Positions 1-10,100 of a stretch of 34,332 bases of DNA are shown here, piece after piece. Source of the stretch: an uncultured bacterium (GTDB lineage Bacteria; Armatimonadota; JACIXR01); contig CALITO010000039.1 in NCBI GenBank assembly GCA_938041455.1, positions 1-34,332 of the forward strand, read 5' to 3'. A program made the translations under genes and the position numbers. Under the pieces are notes generated by a model. It was given only the letters and a program-made list of their open reading frames with translations. It ran no database searches and had not been told where the DNA came from. Numbering within the stretch: position 1 is the stretch's first letter; each line of letters begins with the position of its first letter.

Positions 1-2
1 TA

Positions 3-392
3 GAAGGAGATTCTCAAGTTAAATGGCTAATAAAAGATGGTTTCTTTTCACTTTTCCTAAAGCTATTTATTCCAAAGGAAAGGGAGGAAACCGCTGAGGA
101 GGAGAATGTTGTTTTCCTTTTCCCTTTATTCAACAAAACCATTTCTATCGGTTTTTTAAAGTATCTGCTTCAAGATATAGAACTGAGGCTCTATTCAGCT
201 AACATTGGGAAGGCGGAGATGCGGAGGCGGGCACAGCCCATTGGGATGAGCCTTATCTCCTCCAAAGGCATATCCGAGCGCACAGGGCTATCGGGCAATA
301 ATCCCACCATCCCCCTTTCCTCGCGCCAGTCTGGCAAAATCCTTCCCTTAGCGATTATCTCTATCGGTGCCCCCTCCAAACTGAAAGGCTGA
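3..392 (+). CDS. 3' end of an unidentified gene (partial, left edge)
   Basis: One plus-strand frame stays open from the window edge to a TGA at 390-392, about 129 residues with no start inside the window. The first 60 or so residues look like real protein, with hydrophobic and charged stretches (for example VVFLFPLFNKTISIGFLKYL). The other frames in this stretch are broken by stops. From about base 191 the frame runs antisense to the GH127-like gene, so the last 65 residues may be a fortuitous read-through past a lost stop. A one-base shift near 175 would end the protein at a TAG close to 177. No family was recognised. Only the part before 190 is well supported. Confidence 0.4.
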   Translation, partial: EGDSQVKWLIKDGFFSLFLKLFIPKEREETAEEENVVFLFPLFNKTISIGFLKYLLQDIELRLYSANIGKAEMRRRAQPIGMSLISSKGISERTGLSGNNPTIPLSSRQSGKILPLAIISIGAPSKLKG

Positions 393-2185
393 TAAGGTAG
401 AGCTCCTTCCTTCTTCATAACCTTGAAGCAACTTTGGGGATTCTCCAGGTCGATCAAAAGGGCGTAGTTCCAAGGGGTGAGGGGATAAACCTCATAGGCT
501 GGCCATTCATCCGTTCCCCCGTAGCGCACCCACTTTTCCTCTATCCTAAGGGAATAGGTCAGAGGTCCCCTATCAACTGATATCGCATTGTGGTTCTTCT
601 CCCAAACCCTCACCTTTATCTCCATAGGCAAAACCAGCTCTACCCTGTCTCCGTTTTGCCAAACCTTCTCTATTAATAAATAGGAACGAGGCTTTGCCTC
701 AACTTTCATCTCCTTACCATTAAATAGCAAAAGGGGTTTATTACACCAGCCGGGAATCCTTAGATAAAGGGGAAAGCGGACATCATTGGGGGTTAGGATG
801 GTGAACTTTATCCTCTCATCAAAGGGGTAATCGGTCTCCTCAACTATCTGAACCTCTGTCCCATCTCCTACTTTCGCCTTTAATTTGGAGGGAGCGTAGA
901 GGACACCAGCCACTCCCTTATCTCTCGTTGCCATCCAGAGATGTTCAGAGAAATAGGGCCATCCATGGGAATGGTTATGCTGGCAACAGCGATAGGAATA
1001 GGGGTTATAGGAGAGCATTTCCCCGCCATTTTGTATCAAGGGGGAATGGTCCTTGCTGTCCAATTGAATCATATTTGGAGCGGTAAGATAGTGGAGGGCT
1101 TTCATATCAGGGGTGAAGGCAGGTGGAAGAGAGTTAAAGGCTATCTCCTCACAGCGGTCAGCATAGATGGGATTGCCGGTTATGGAAAGGAGTATCTCGT
1201 TAGAAAACATAAATTCTACCATAGAGCAAGTCTCAGCTGCCTGGCGGGGATCGGTATAGCCGGGTCGGCAGTTCTCGTCTGCACCAAACATCCCTCCCGG
1301 CACCTGTCCGTAGATCTCCATAACTGTCCGATAATTCCTCTCCATTGCCTCCAAATAGCGGGGGTCCTTGGCTTGTTGATAGAACTGGGCTGGTTCGCGG
1401 AAGCCCTGGCAGATATTGACACCGTGCCAGGAAGGGATGCCACTCGTCCAATCAGCGGTTCGCTCGTGTGTTATTCTGCCCAAATCTAAGAGCCAATTCT
1501 CACCCGTGCGATTATACAGCCAGTAGATGCTGTCAAGCTGGTCTCCACCCCTCCATTTCTGCCAGCTTCCTGGGAGGAGTTTCTCGGGAGATTGATTGTG
1601 TTGCCAGCGGAAATACTTGCTTACGAAGGATAGAACCCTCCCCTCACCTTCTGCCTCATAAAAGGTGCGGAGGACATAGAGCATTATCATATTTGGCCAG
1701 AGGTCGTTGTTCCTCTTATTCTCCCTTGGACCGAAGTAGCCATCGTCTTCTTGACTGGAAAGAACAGCCTCAACCCACTTCCTTGCCTCCTTTATTATCC
1801 TGTCGTCCTTGAGGGTATAGCCCAAGGATATGAAACCTTTGAGCCAATAGGGAAGCTCCTCCCAGCCCCTCTCTCCTTCACCCTTCGGGCTAGCCCAGGC
1901 ACTACCCTCGAATTTGCACCAGGGGCTTACCTCGTATAGGCGACCACAAAGTCCATTTGCCATAAGTAGAAGTTGGTGCCTAAGCCAGCCTCTCGGCTCA
2001 ATTGAACCGATGGGAAGTTTAAGAAGGGGATTGGGAAGAAGGGGTGGACGATTGCCTATGTAAAAAGGATTGTCCCCTCTCATAGGTGGGCAATCTACCG
2101 TGCGGATTTCCATCATCTTCGCCTCCCTGCCGAAGGAAAGAGTTAAAAATAATAAAATAAGAAAGCCCTTTTGAAATTTTCCCAT
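191..2185 (-). CDS. Secreted GH127-family (DUF1680) beta-L-arabinofuranosidase-like hydrolase
   Basis: The 664-residue protein begins with a Sec-type signal (basic start, then hydrophobic residues 7-18), so export is likely. The body has the all-alpha barrel and C-terminal beta-sandwich arrangement of GH127/DUF1680. The family's zinc/cysteine catalytic site is recognisable: E304 in GADENC as candidate acid/base, E318 and C320 in AAETC, and the adjacent pair C400-C401 in YRCCQHN. The spacing matches the Glu, Glu-x-Cys and Cys-Cys residues of characterised Bifidobacterium HypBA1. The expected reaction is release of terminal beta-L-arabinofuranose from plant glycans or glycoproteins; the exact substrate is inference, since GH127 has related families (GH137, GH142, GH146). 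The start codon lies one base after the stop of the upstream membrane polymerase gene, so the two are probably co-transcribed and coupled. Confidence 0.85.
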   Translation of the reverse strand: MGKFQKGFLILLFLTLSFGREAKMMEIRTVDCPPMRGDNPFYIGNRPPLLPNPLLKLPIGSIEPRGWLRHQLLLMANGLCGRLYEVSPWCKFEGSAWASPKGEGERGWEELPYWLKGFISLGYTLKDDRIIKEARKWVEAVLSSQEDDGYFGPRENKRNNDLWPNMIMLYVLRTFYEAEGEGRVLSFVSKYFRWQHNQSPEKLLPGSWQKWRGGDQLDSIYWLYNRTGENWLLDLGRITHERTADWTSGIPSWHGVNICQGFREPAQFYQQAKDPRYLEAMERNYRTVMEIYGQVPGGMFGADENCRPGYTDPRQAAETCSMVEFMFSNEILLSITGNPIYADRCEEIAFNSLPPAFTPDMKALHYLTAPNMIQLDSKDHSPLIQNGGEMLSYNPYSYRCCQHNHSHGWPYFSEHLWMATRDKGVAGVLYAPSKLKAKVGDGTEVQIVEETDYPFDERIKFTILTPNDVRFPLYLRIPGWCNKPLLLFNGKEMKVEAKPRSYLLIEKVWQNGDRVELVLPMEIKVRVWEKNHNAISVDRGPLTYSLRIEEKWVRYGGTDEWPAYEVYPLTPWNYALLIDLENPQSCFKVMKKEGALPYQPFSLEGAPIEIIAKGRILPDWREERGMVGLLPDSPVRSDMPLEEIRLIPMGCARLRISAFPMLAE

Positions 2186-2186
2186 T

Positions 2187-4082
2187 CTAAAGGTTTCTCA
2201 GCAATTCCTTTATCTCTTCAAGATGTTTCCTCATCTCTTCCTCGCTTACATAAGTGAATCTCTTCATCACTTCTCTCCATTGTCCATATGTGGAAAGGTA
2301 TTCCCTGCATTGCCTCTCGGCCTCCTCCAGCAGTTTCCTCGTTTCTTCACGATTTACCTCTTTCATCATCTTGGCGAGTTCCAATTTAGCTATGGGATAG
2401 GCGGGTTCCTTAAAGAAGGCTATCGGTTTGGAAAGCTCGTAACTGCTTTTCTCTATCTCCAATATACTGCGGAAAATAGCCTCCGCTTCCTTGGTCCTTT
2501 TCTCCCCCAACAAAAGCTTGCCCAAGGCGAGTAGGGCAGGAAGGGAATGGGGATCGACCTCCAAGGTCTTCCTGAACCACCTCTCCGCTTCCTTTTCCTC
2601 CCCTAAGGATAGATAGACCTTGCCCAACTGATAGAGATTAGGAGGGTAGGGGCGAAGGCGAACAGCTTCCTTAAGGAGAGCAAGAGCTCTCTTTTGGTCG
2701 TTTTTCAGAGTGAGCATTCCCAGATACCCCTTAGTTTCTCCTCTAAAAGGAACGAAGCGGAGGGAAAGTTTGAGACATTCCCTCGCTCGCCAGGGATCCT
2801 CATCTATCGCTCGCTTAGCTGTCTGAAGATAATAATCGGAGATGGCCAAATCCAAAGATAAAAGAAGAGCAACAAAAGGGAACACAGCGACCCCTTTGTC
2901 GAGTTTTCTCCCTTTCAATTCCAATAGTGAGGCTGATACCCCTCCTAAAAGGAAAAGAGCGAAGAAATTAGCAGTAATCTGCCAATCGTAATCAACAAGG
3001 GAATGTAGGGCGGAGGCTAAGCCTCCAGCCAGGCAGGAGCCCAGTAGGAAAGCGTTGCTTGGAGGAAGGGTGGAATGGCGCTTATGTATGTGAAAGGCGA
3101 GGAGAAAAAGGAAGATGAGGAGGGCTAAAAGTCCTTGAATTCCCATCTCGCTTGCGAATTGGAGATAGGAGTTGTGAGTAGTTCGGCTGAAACCACCTAC
3201 TGCATAGCGAGGATAGACGAGTTCAAAAGTTCCTCCTCCCCAACCCCACGGTCTTGCCCTAATCATCATATAGGTGGAGCGCCAGAGAAGGACGCGGAAA
3301 GCAGAGGATTGCACTTCCTCAACTGTTCCTCCACCCGCAACTCTTCTGCCAAGCGGTCTGATAAATCCTCCAAAGTAAGCGAGGACGAAAGCGATGAGAA
3401 GCAAAGGGATGCCCTTTTTGAGGAGGGGAATTAACATTTTCAACCTCGCAATGACTATGAGAAAAAACAGGAAAGCACCTGCGAGGGCGAGGAAACCTCC
3501 CCTTGAGCCAGTGAGGAATAGGGCGATTATCTGGGCAAATAAGAGAAATCCCAGGATTACATCGCCTTTTTGGGAGAGGAGAAAAAGGGCAAATGTTGGG
3601 ATAATTGAAGTGGCGAGGAAGCCCGCTAAGATATTAGGGTTAACGAATGTGGAAAAAATGCGCCAGGTGGGGTCGCCGGTTACCAGCCAGGTGCGAAGGT
3701 ATTCAACTATCCCGTAAAAGGCAATGAAGCCTGCGGAAAAGACGAGGGATAAGAGCACCCACTTTGTCTGCTCTCTCCTGAGGGAAAGGGCGAGAGGGAA
3801 GATGGAAAGACAGGCGAGTATACGGAGGGACTCGTCAAGCGAGGCATATTTATCAACCGACCAGATAATAGAGAGAAAGGAGAAAAAGGCAAAGGCTATG
3901 AGGGGATAATAGAGAAAGGAGGAGAAAAGTTTTTCTTTGAAAGCGAGGTAAAAGAGGGTGAGGAAAACGAGAACTTGAGGAAGGTAGAAACTGAGAGTTG
4001 GATGGAGGGAGACCCCTCCACCACTTATAATAGGAATAAACGCTGAAAGGAAGCAAAGAAGGAGGAGTTTTCCTATTTCCAA
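2187..4082 (-). CDS. O-antigen ligase/polymerase-like membrane protein with C-terminal TPR domain
   Basis: This 631-residue protein has about a dozen hydrophobic segments in residues 1-420, then a soluble tail rich in TPR-type helical pairs (about 440-600; for example LYQLGKVYLSLGEEKEAERW). The membrane part carries Wzy_C/O-antigen ligase-like signatures: a FLTGSRGGFLAL segment near 190, a THNSYLQFASEMGIQGL segment near 300 and a late DYDW motif. Such proteins join or polymerise lipid-linked glycans on the outer face of the inner membrane. The TPR tail could bind a partner. The only usable start is TTG at 4082. A near-consensus promoter places the predicted transcript start only about three bases upstream, with no Shine-Dalgarno sequence. 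Its neighbour downstream is the GH127-like enzyme. Ligase versus polymerase cannot be decided from sequence. Confidence 0.8.
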   Translation of the reverse strand: MEIGKLLLLCFLSAFIPIISGGGVSLHPTLSFYLPQVLVFLTLFYLAFKEKLFSSFLYYPLIAFAFFSFLSIIWSVDKYASLDESLRILACLSIFPLALSLRREQTKWVLLSLVFSAGFIAFYGIVEYLRTWLVTGDPTWRIFSTFVNPNILAGFLATSIIPTFALFLLSQKGDVILGFLLFAQIIALFLTGSRGGFLALAGAFLFFLIVIARLKMLIPLLKKGIPLLLIAFVLAYFGGFIRPLGRRVAGGGTVEEVQSSAFRVLLWRSTYMMIRARPWGWGGGTFELVYPRYAVGGFSRTTHNSYLQFASEMGIQGLLALLIFLFLLAFHIHKRHSTLPPSNAFLLGSCLAGGLASALHSLVDYDWQITANFFALFLLGGVSASLLELKGRKLDKGVAVFPFVALLLSLDLAISDYYLQTAKRAIDEDPWRARECLKLSLRFVPFRGETKGYLGMLTLKNDQKRALALLKEAVRLRPYPPNLYQLGKVYLSLGEEKEAERWFRKTLEVDPHSLPALLALGKLLLGEKRTKEAEAIFRSILEIEKSSYELSKPIAFFKEPAYPIAKLELAKMMKEVNREETRKLLEEAERQCREYLSTYGQWREVMKRFTYVSEEEMRKHLEEIKELLRNL

Positions 4083-4091
4083 CTTAAAACA

Positions 4092-4120
4092 ATTATAAAT
4101 CTCCCCAGCGTCCCTGTCAT
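4092..4120 (-). promoter_or_regulatory. Promoter for the polymerase-GH127 pair
   Basis: On the minus strand, a -35 ATGACA (4115-4120), a 17-base spacer and a perfect -10 TATAAT (4092-4097). The expected start of transcription is near 4085, only about three bases before the TTG start at 4082. Confidence 0.6.
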
Positions 4121-4140
4121 AGGAAAAAGATTCCCTCTGA

Positions 4141-7047
4141 CTATTTGGTGGGGTTTACATAATATGCTTCCAATATTTTTCCTATTTCGATCCTCCTTTG
4201 TTCCAACCTCTGAGGGTCTTGAGTATACTGGGTTAGGTTTTCTACTATTCCATCCAGCCATCTCTTAGCCTTCTCTTTTCCTACCTTTGCCTCGAGAAGG
4301 GACAAATAATCGTAATCTTGAATTCCTTCCCTAATTATCTCCCAACGAATGGAGCTAACTGGTCCTTCCTCTCCGGGATAGAGGAGCGAACCATCGCCGT
4401 TCCCACCGGGATAGGTCTGGGTATCTTGCCAAGGGTTCTTCTCCCAATAATTCACGCACCAATAGAGAAATCCCTCCACATCGAACTTCCTACATTGCCA
4501 AAAGAGGATGCGATGGTCTATGCCTGGATAATCTATTGCCCAGATATTGGGGTAGGGCTTCTGAGCGGATATGCAGACATACATCCATATCTCCTTGTCT
4601 TTGTTCTTTTCTTTGAGCAATTTGAGGTAGGGATAGTCAAAGCAATCGGAATGGGGGACGAGTATGTCCACATAGTCCGCTATTTCCGAGTAGGCGGGGA
4701 GTCCCTTTTCTCCTGGCATCCAGGGGCGGGTAGCTCCATAGCCGAAGGTCAAAAGCCTGCGGAGATGGGGACCGTTCTCCTTAACGAAGGAGAAGATTTC
4801 CCTAATGGTAGGGAAATGCTCTTTGCTTGGCTCGTCTATGGTATAGATATAGCCTAACTTGAGCCATCCTTTCTCGGATAGATGTCTTTCCGTCTGCCTT
4901 ATTATCTCGGCACTTATCTCAACCTGCTGGGGGTCTAACTTTCCTACCTCACCCCAGCCGCTGGGAATTCTCAACCAGTTGATGTTGAAGCCATTTAGTC
5001 CCCTATCCACATAAAATCCTATCTCCCTATCGAAGTCACCCCAATCCATTTCTACCTTTCCCTCCCTTACCTCTATGTGAGGGGCGACGATATTGCAATC
5101 GCTCACCCTATGCTCCAACATATTAAGGCGATACTTCCTTACTAAATCGGAGAACTTTTCCCTTGAGAAGTTCTCAAAATCTTCCTTATAAAGGACATTT
5201 CTTTCTCCGTTCTTCTCTCTATAAACCTCCACCTCGTCTATCAAGAAGCTATGACTACCTCCTTCAAAATCGTGGACGAACTGGATTGTGAAGGAACTTC
5301 CTACCGGGACACCGCAGTCAACCAATTTAACGGATGCCTTTTGCCATTTTCCCTTCACCTGTTCCTTGGGAGTAAAGAACTTATTACCCACAGGTGTGCC
5401 GAAAAGGGCGAAAGTAACCCCCTCGTCATTGGATTTATAAGCGAAGGAGATATAGGTGTTCTCATCACAGGTCCCCTGGAAAGGAGAGAGAATGTTGTTC
5501 CAGCGGAGGTCGGTTGGAGGAGCCTGGAGGGCATATCTGCCCTGCTCAGCATCCTCACTCAAGGAGAGGGCATCGGAATCCCAACGAACGGGTGGAGATT
5601 CAAACCAGCCCCAACTCCCGCTCAAAACTCTGTGATACTTTGGTAAATAACTAGTGTTCAGAAGAAAACAGGTCTTTAAAGTCGACCTTGTAGGCAGAGA
5701 GAAATTGAAGGCATAAAGGCGGATTTTTATTCTCTTAGAAGGAGCATTTGATGGCTTTATTTCTAACCATCCTTCATACCAACCCCCTTTAGCGGAGGGA
5801 GGCACATAAATTGTGAGCCAGAGGGGTTGGATACTCTCTAAAGGAACATCAAAGGGAGAGTAGGGGAGGAGTGGGTCGGGATAGATCCCTGGCTCCGCGT
5901 CCTTGGTGGGTTCTTTAACCTCCACATAGCCCACCAAGTTGAGGCTTATATTTTCACTCCCTATCTCTCCCCCTTTTCCCTTAAATTTGCCCCAACTTAC
6001 CTGGACATTTTTCAAACCCTTTCGAAGAGGGGAAATAACGAGCTGGGTAGCCCTTCGCTCGTTACGAGCGCAATAAATCGTAATCTCGGTTACTGATTTC
6101 CCGGAGTAGGGTTTATCTTTCCGAATCTTGTTCAGCGTGCTCTCCCAGCAGACCAGGTAAGGAGAGTTTTCCCCTTCCCCTAATTTAAACTTCTCAACCA
6201 AGAGCTCAATATATGCGGGATTGAAATAGCGAGGGTCAATTGTTCCCTTTTCCAAATCCCCTAAGGCTTGCTCTACCTCCTCTCGGATTTTCTGTGCTAT
6301 TTCCTCTCGCTTACCCCTAACTTCCTTTAGGATGTCCTTCAGATAGACTTGCCATTTCTCTTTTGCTTCTTTTATCTGTTCCTCAGCGATATCGGCGAAA
6401 GGGGGAGGAGAAGAGAAAGCGATTATCCCGAAATTAGTAGGTTCGTGGAAGCTCCTCTCAAGTTGAGTCCAAGAGGAAAGCTCCCCATAAGGCGTCTCGT
6501 TCCTACAGAAATTCGCCCGCCACTCCGAGGGTGTTTCCTTGTTGAAAGGCAAGGAAGAGAAGGGGATGGCTATCTCTGCCTGCCATCTGTCGGGAAATTT
6601 TTTGACCTTTGCTCGCCATTCCCCGTTCCATTTGGCGTCTTTATTTACCTCGTCTTGCTGTATGCCCAAGGTGTTAAGGATGAAGTGGAAGTAGGTAGGG
6701 GGATTGGGAGCAAGGAATACCTCAAGGCAGTCATCCCGCCAAACATCTTTGTCCCTTTGTTTTTGGCGGGCAACGATTTTGTCCATCTTTTCCTCATAGC
6801 AGATGAACGCGATATAGATGTGGGAATCGTCATAGGTTAGGAGAACATCCGTCCTTTGCGATGGAGGTGTAGGTTGCCCAAGGAGGTAAGAGAGCTGGAT
6901 TTTTTCGGCAGTGCTCCAGCAGGGTTCGTCCAGCTCGCCATCTATCCAGGCCTGTGTATTGGCTCTCTTAAGTGTTAGACGAGGAACATCGGCAAGACAA
7001 TAAAAGGACAAAGCGATAAGCATAAGAAATAGCCATTGCTTAGACAT
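4141..7047 (-). CDS. Secreted CBM9-like/DUF4091 glycoside hydrolase-like protein
   Basis: The chosen start is the ATG at 7045-7047. It has a strong Shine-Dalgarno (GAGGAGGAAGG), is followed by a clean signal peptide (MSKQWLFLMLIALSFYCLA), and lies downstream of a promoter; an in-frame ATG at 7080 would be upstream of the predicted transcript start. The 968-residue product opens with a CBM9/DOMON-like beta-sandwich (about 20-210: WIDGELDEPCW, DDSHIYIAF, CLEVFLAP). A charged coiled-coil-like linker (about 225-265) follows, then a beta-rich region. The C-terminal DUF4091 domain (distantly GH123-like) has a D738-E739-P motif in YTIDEPSKEHF, the candidate catalytic acids. An exported enzyme acting on complex polysaccharide is likely; the substrate is unknown. 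It is divergently transcribed from the 1196-residue NPCBM protein. Confidence 0.8.
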   Translation of the reverse strand: MSKQWLFLMLIALSFYCLADVPRLTLKRANTQAWIDGELDEPCWSTAEKIQLSYLLGQPTPPSQRTDVLLTYDDSHIYIAFICYEEKMDKIVARQKQRDKDVWRDDCLEVFLAPNPPTYFHFILNTLGIQQDEVNKDAKWNGEWRAKVKKFPDRWQAEIAIPFSSLPFNKETPSEWRANFCRNETPYGELSSWTQLERSFHEPTNFGIIAFSSPPPFADIAEEQIKEAKEKWQVYLKDILKEVRGKREEIAQKIREEVEQALGDLEKGTIDPRYFNPAYIELLVEKFKLGEGENSPYLVCWESTLNKIRKDKPYSGKSVTEITIYCARNERRATQLVISPLRKGLKNVQVSWGKFKGKGGEIGSENISLNLVGYVEVKEPTKDAEPGIYPDPLLPYSPFDVPLESIQPLWLTIYVPPSAKGGWYEGWLEIKPSNAPSKRIKIRLYAFNFSLPTRSTLKTCFLLNTSYLPKYHRVLSGSWGWFESPPVRWDSDALSLSEDAEQGRYALQAPPTDLRWNNILSPFQGTCDENTYISFAYKSNDEGVTFALFGTPVGNKFFTPKEQVKGKWQKASVKLVDCGVPVGSSFTIQFVHDFEGGSHSFLIDEVEVYREKNGERNVLYKEDFENFSREKFSDLVRKYRLNMLEHRVSDCNIVAPHIEVREGKVEMDWGDFDREIGFYVDRGLNGFNINWLRIPSGWGEVGKLDPQQVEISAEIIRQTERHLSEKGWLKLGYIYTIDEPSKEHFPTIREIFSFVKENGPHLRRLLTFGYGATRPWMPGEKGLPAYSEIADYVDILVPHSDCFDYPYLKLLKEKNKDKEIWMYVCISAQKPYPNIWAIDYPGIDHRILFWQCRKFDVEGFLYWCVNYWEKNPWQDTQTYPGGNGDGSLLYPGEEGPVSSIRWEIIREGIQDYDYLSLLEAKVGKEKAKRWLDGIVENLTQYTQDPQRLEQRRIEIGKILEAYYVNPTK

Positions 7048-7069
7048 AGCCTTCCTCCTCTCATAGTAA

Positions 7070-7098
7070 ATTATAGCCACATCTCCACTTGGGGTAAA
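7070..7098 (-). promoter_or_regulatory. Promoter for the CBM9-DUF4091 gene
   Basis: On the minus strand, a -35 TTTACC (7093-7098), a 17-base spacer and -10 TATAAT (7070-7075). The predicted start near 7063 gives a 16-base leader that contains the Shine-Dalgarno sequence. This supports the ATG at 7047 and argues against the in-frame ATG at 7080. Confidence 0.6.
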
Positions 7099-7107
7099 AC
7101 ATTAAAA

Positions 7108-7136
7108 TTCCGAAAACATTGCCTCGCTGTTATAAT
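7108..7136 (+). promoter_or_regulatory. Promoter for the NPCBM six-hairpin gene
   Basis: On the plus strand, a perfect -10 TATAAT (7131-7136) preceded by TGT, an extended -10 pattern, with a weak -35 TTCCGA (7108-7113) 17 bases upstream. The start of transcription would be near 7143, about eight bases before the ATG at 7151. It sits back to back with the minus-strand promoter at 7070-7098. Confidence 0.5.
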
Positions 7137-7150
7137 GCTTTGTGATAAAT

Positions 7151-10100
7151 ATGAACAACGAGGTGTATATTATTGTGTTACTTTGTTTCGTTCTTCTACC
7201 CATTACTTCCTGCTACGCAGAGGGGGAGAATCTCTCCGAACAAGCGGAATTCCTCAGCGACCACCTGGAGCGGGTAATTTCCTTTTCTCAAGGTTGGGGG
7301 GAGTTGGGGATAGATGTCTCCGCCCACGCTCCTTGGCAAATTCCTCTTCCCCTTCAGATTAAGGATAAGAAATATGAGAAAGGTTTAGGACATCACGCAA
7401 ACGGAGAGATTGTGATTGCCCTAGACGGTGAATATCTCGCCTTTGAGACGGAGATAGGAGTGCAATGGCAGGGTGGGCAGAATGTGGCGAGTGTTGTATT
7501 CCAAATTTTTGTTGACGGCGAGAAACGCTTTGATAGCGGAATTATTGGGGAACTGGCTCCTCCTCGTGTTGTAAGGGTTCCCCTCAAAGGAGCTAAGGAA
7601 CTACGGCTTGTTGTTAAAGATGCGGGGGATGGGATAATATGCGATTGTGCCAACTGGGCAAATGCTCGCCTCATTCCAGACCCATCGGCAAAAAGGGAAA
7701 GGAGGGAAAGAAAGGTGAACATCGCCACTTTTGCTCGTGTCGTATTCTCTGACCCCGAAAGGGCAGAGGGCTGTAGAGGTAGTAGGATAGAAGAGTTCCT
7801 TCCCGAGGATATCTTCTTAGAGAAGGAAATCGCCCCATCATCCAAGGGATATATCCCCCCTAAAGTGGGTGATGGGAAAAGTTGTATTGGGCTTGTCTGG
7901 TTTGAGAGAAGACGATTGACAACGCTCCAATTGGAATTTACTGAAGAGAGCCACATTCCTGAACCGGAGGAAATTCAAGTCCAGTGCTGGCAGGGAGAAT
8001 CGCACTGGCAGGGTAGTTGGGTCCCTTTATTAGCGGATGTCAAAAGTGAAGGTAATCGCTTAACATTTGCGATAAACTGGCAAAGCCAAGCTCAATTGGC
8101 TCTCTATGGGACGGAAAAGGTGCGATGGATTTTCCCCCCAACATCCAAATCCATTTTCATTAAAAATATATCGGCTTTCACCAACTCTATTTGGGATGAG
8201 GGGGAGATCCTTCTGGAGTTAGAAAAACCGCTTAGGGACGGTAAGGGAACAGTCGAGATTTACAACGGGGAGATATTGGAAGATGGGAAGGCGGTCTACA
8301 GGAAGGAGTGGGATTTGGGGGATAAACTTCACCTTAAATTGAGATATTCTCGTCCTACGCCTTGCAAAGGGGATAGAACAATCCTACGCATCGAACTTCC
8401 CGATTTTTCCTTTGCTATAGCGGTTGAAGATATATTGGGGAGAGAAGGGGTATATGTGGGTGAATTTGGCGTCTTTGCCTCAACCTATCCGCCTAAAATT
8501 AACCTTGCTGAATATAAGGAGAAAACAAGGGGGAAGAAGACGGTTTTGGAAAGAGTGAGGGAGATGCCTGACCAAACCTTTAGCCAAGCTATGGCAAAGG
8601 TTCACAAAACAGTGCAGGATAACGGTCCCACCATGCTCTCACTCGCCTGCGATAATCACAAATTCGTCGTTCCCCGAGAAGGTGGAGTAAGATACGGAAG
8701 CTTTGAGGTAAAGGCTAAATTTGCCTCGGGTAAAAATACAAATCTGAGAAGGTTTCTTGACGGTGGTTGGTTCCCTATCCCTGTAACGGCTGTAGAGGAG
8801 AACTACATAATTTATAGACAAAGAAGTTTCGTTGTTCCATTTGACGAAGAGGACAAAGCCTCAAAGAACCCTCCCTATTGGCTTAATCGGAAGCCTTTGT
8901 TCGTAGCGGTAATAGAAGCGTTTAACAAGGGAACTGGATTGGAAAAAGGGGAGATAAATCTGATCTTCTGGGCGGATGGAGAAAAGGGGATTCCTGCTAA
9001 ACTGGAAAAAACAACCGGTGGCATCCTTATTTCTTATGAAGAGCGAATCCTTGCTTTCGTTGAGATTGGCGAAGGAGAAAATATAAAAGATAATCAACTG
9101 GAAATTGTTTGGAACTTACCCAAGGGGAGGATAAGCAGAGCGGTCCTCTATATTCCCGGGTGGGAAATGGAAAAAGAGGAGGTTAAGGGTCTATGTCTGG
9201 GCGAACAGGTAAATCTCCTCCTCGCTAAGACAAAAAGATATTGGGAAAGTGTTTTGTCCTCCGCTACCAAGATCGATATTCCCGAGGAACTTTTAGCGAA
9301 TGTGATAAGGGCTTCCCAGGTGCACTGTCTTATAGCTGCGAGAAACGAAGAAGAGGGGAAACGGGTAGCTCCCTGGATAGCCTCTATGTCCTATGGTCCT
9401 TTGGAAAGCGAGGCTCACTCAATAATTTATGGTATGAGCCTCTTTGGGCATCGGGAATTCGCTAGGAGGGGGTTAGAGTTCTTCATCAGCAGATATAACG
9501 AGAAGGGATATTTAACAACAGGTTACACCTTAGTTGGCACAGGTTGGCATCTGTGGACATTGGCCCGTTATTATAAGTTGTTCAAGGATGGAGAATGGTT
9601 GAAATCCGTAGCGTCGCAAGTTGCCAATTTATGTGATTGGCTTATCCGTCAAAGGGAGAAAACCAAGGAACTTGATATAAGTGGGGAAAGGATGCCGGAG
9701 TGGGGATTAATGCCCCCGGGTGTAGCTGCTGATTGGAACCGCTTCGCTTATCGTTTCTTCAATCAAGCACATTACTATGCTGGCTTAGCCGAGATGGGAG
9801 AGGTGCTGAAAGATATTGATTATCCCGAAGCGGAGAGATTCCTAAAGGATGCCGAAGAATTCAAGGGGGATATTATGCGAGCCTATCGTTGGAATCAAGC
9901 GAGGATGCCGGTGCTTGAATTATCCAATGGGAACTGGGTGCCAGCTTATCCGGGGATACTTTACTGCTTTGGTAAGGTGGGGGATATGTATCCTGGTGAG
10001 GATGGAAATCGCTCCTGGGCAGGTGATGTGGAGATAGGAGCACACTATCTAATTCCCTGTGGTGTTTTGGAAGCGAATAGCAAAGACGCAGAGTGGATAG

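Noticed and set aside
941-1489. 182-residue plus-strand frame inside the GH127 gene, and similar antisense frames in other genes
   Set aside because: They mirror the opposite-strand coding sequence, have no ribosome sites and match no recognisable family.
7048-7080. Upstream ATG at 7080 for the CBM9-DUF4091 gene
   Set aside because: It lies upstream of the predicted transcript start, lacks a ribosome site and would put a charged stretch before a good signal peptide.
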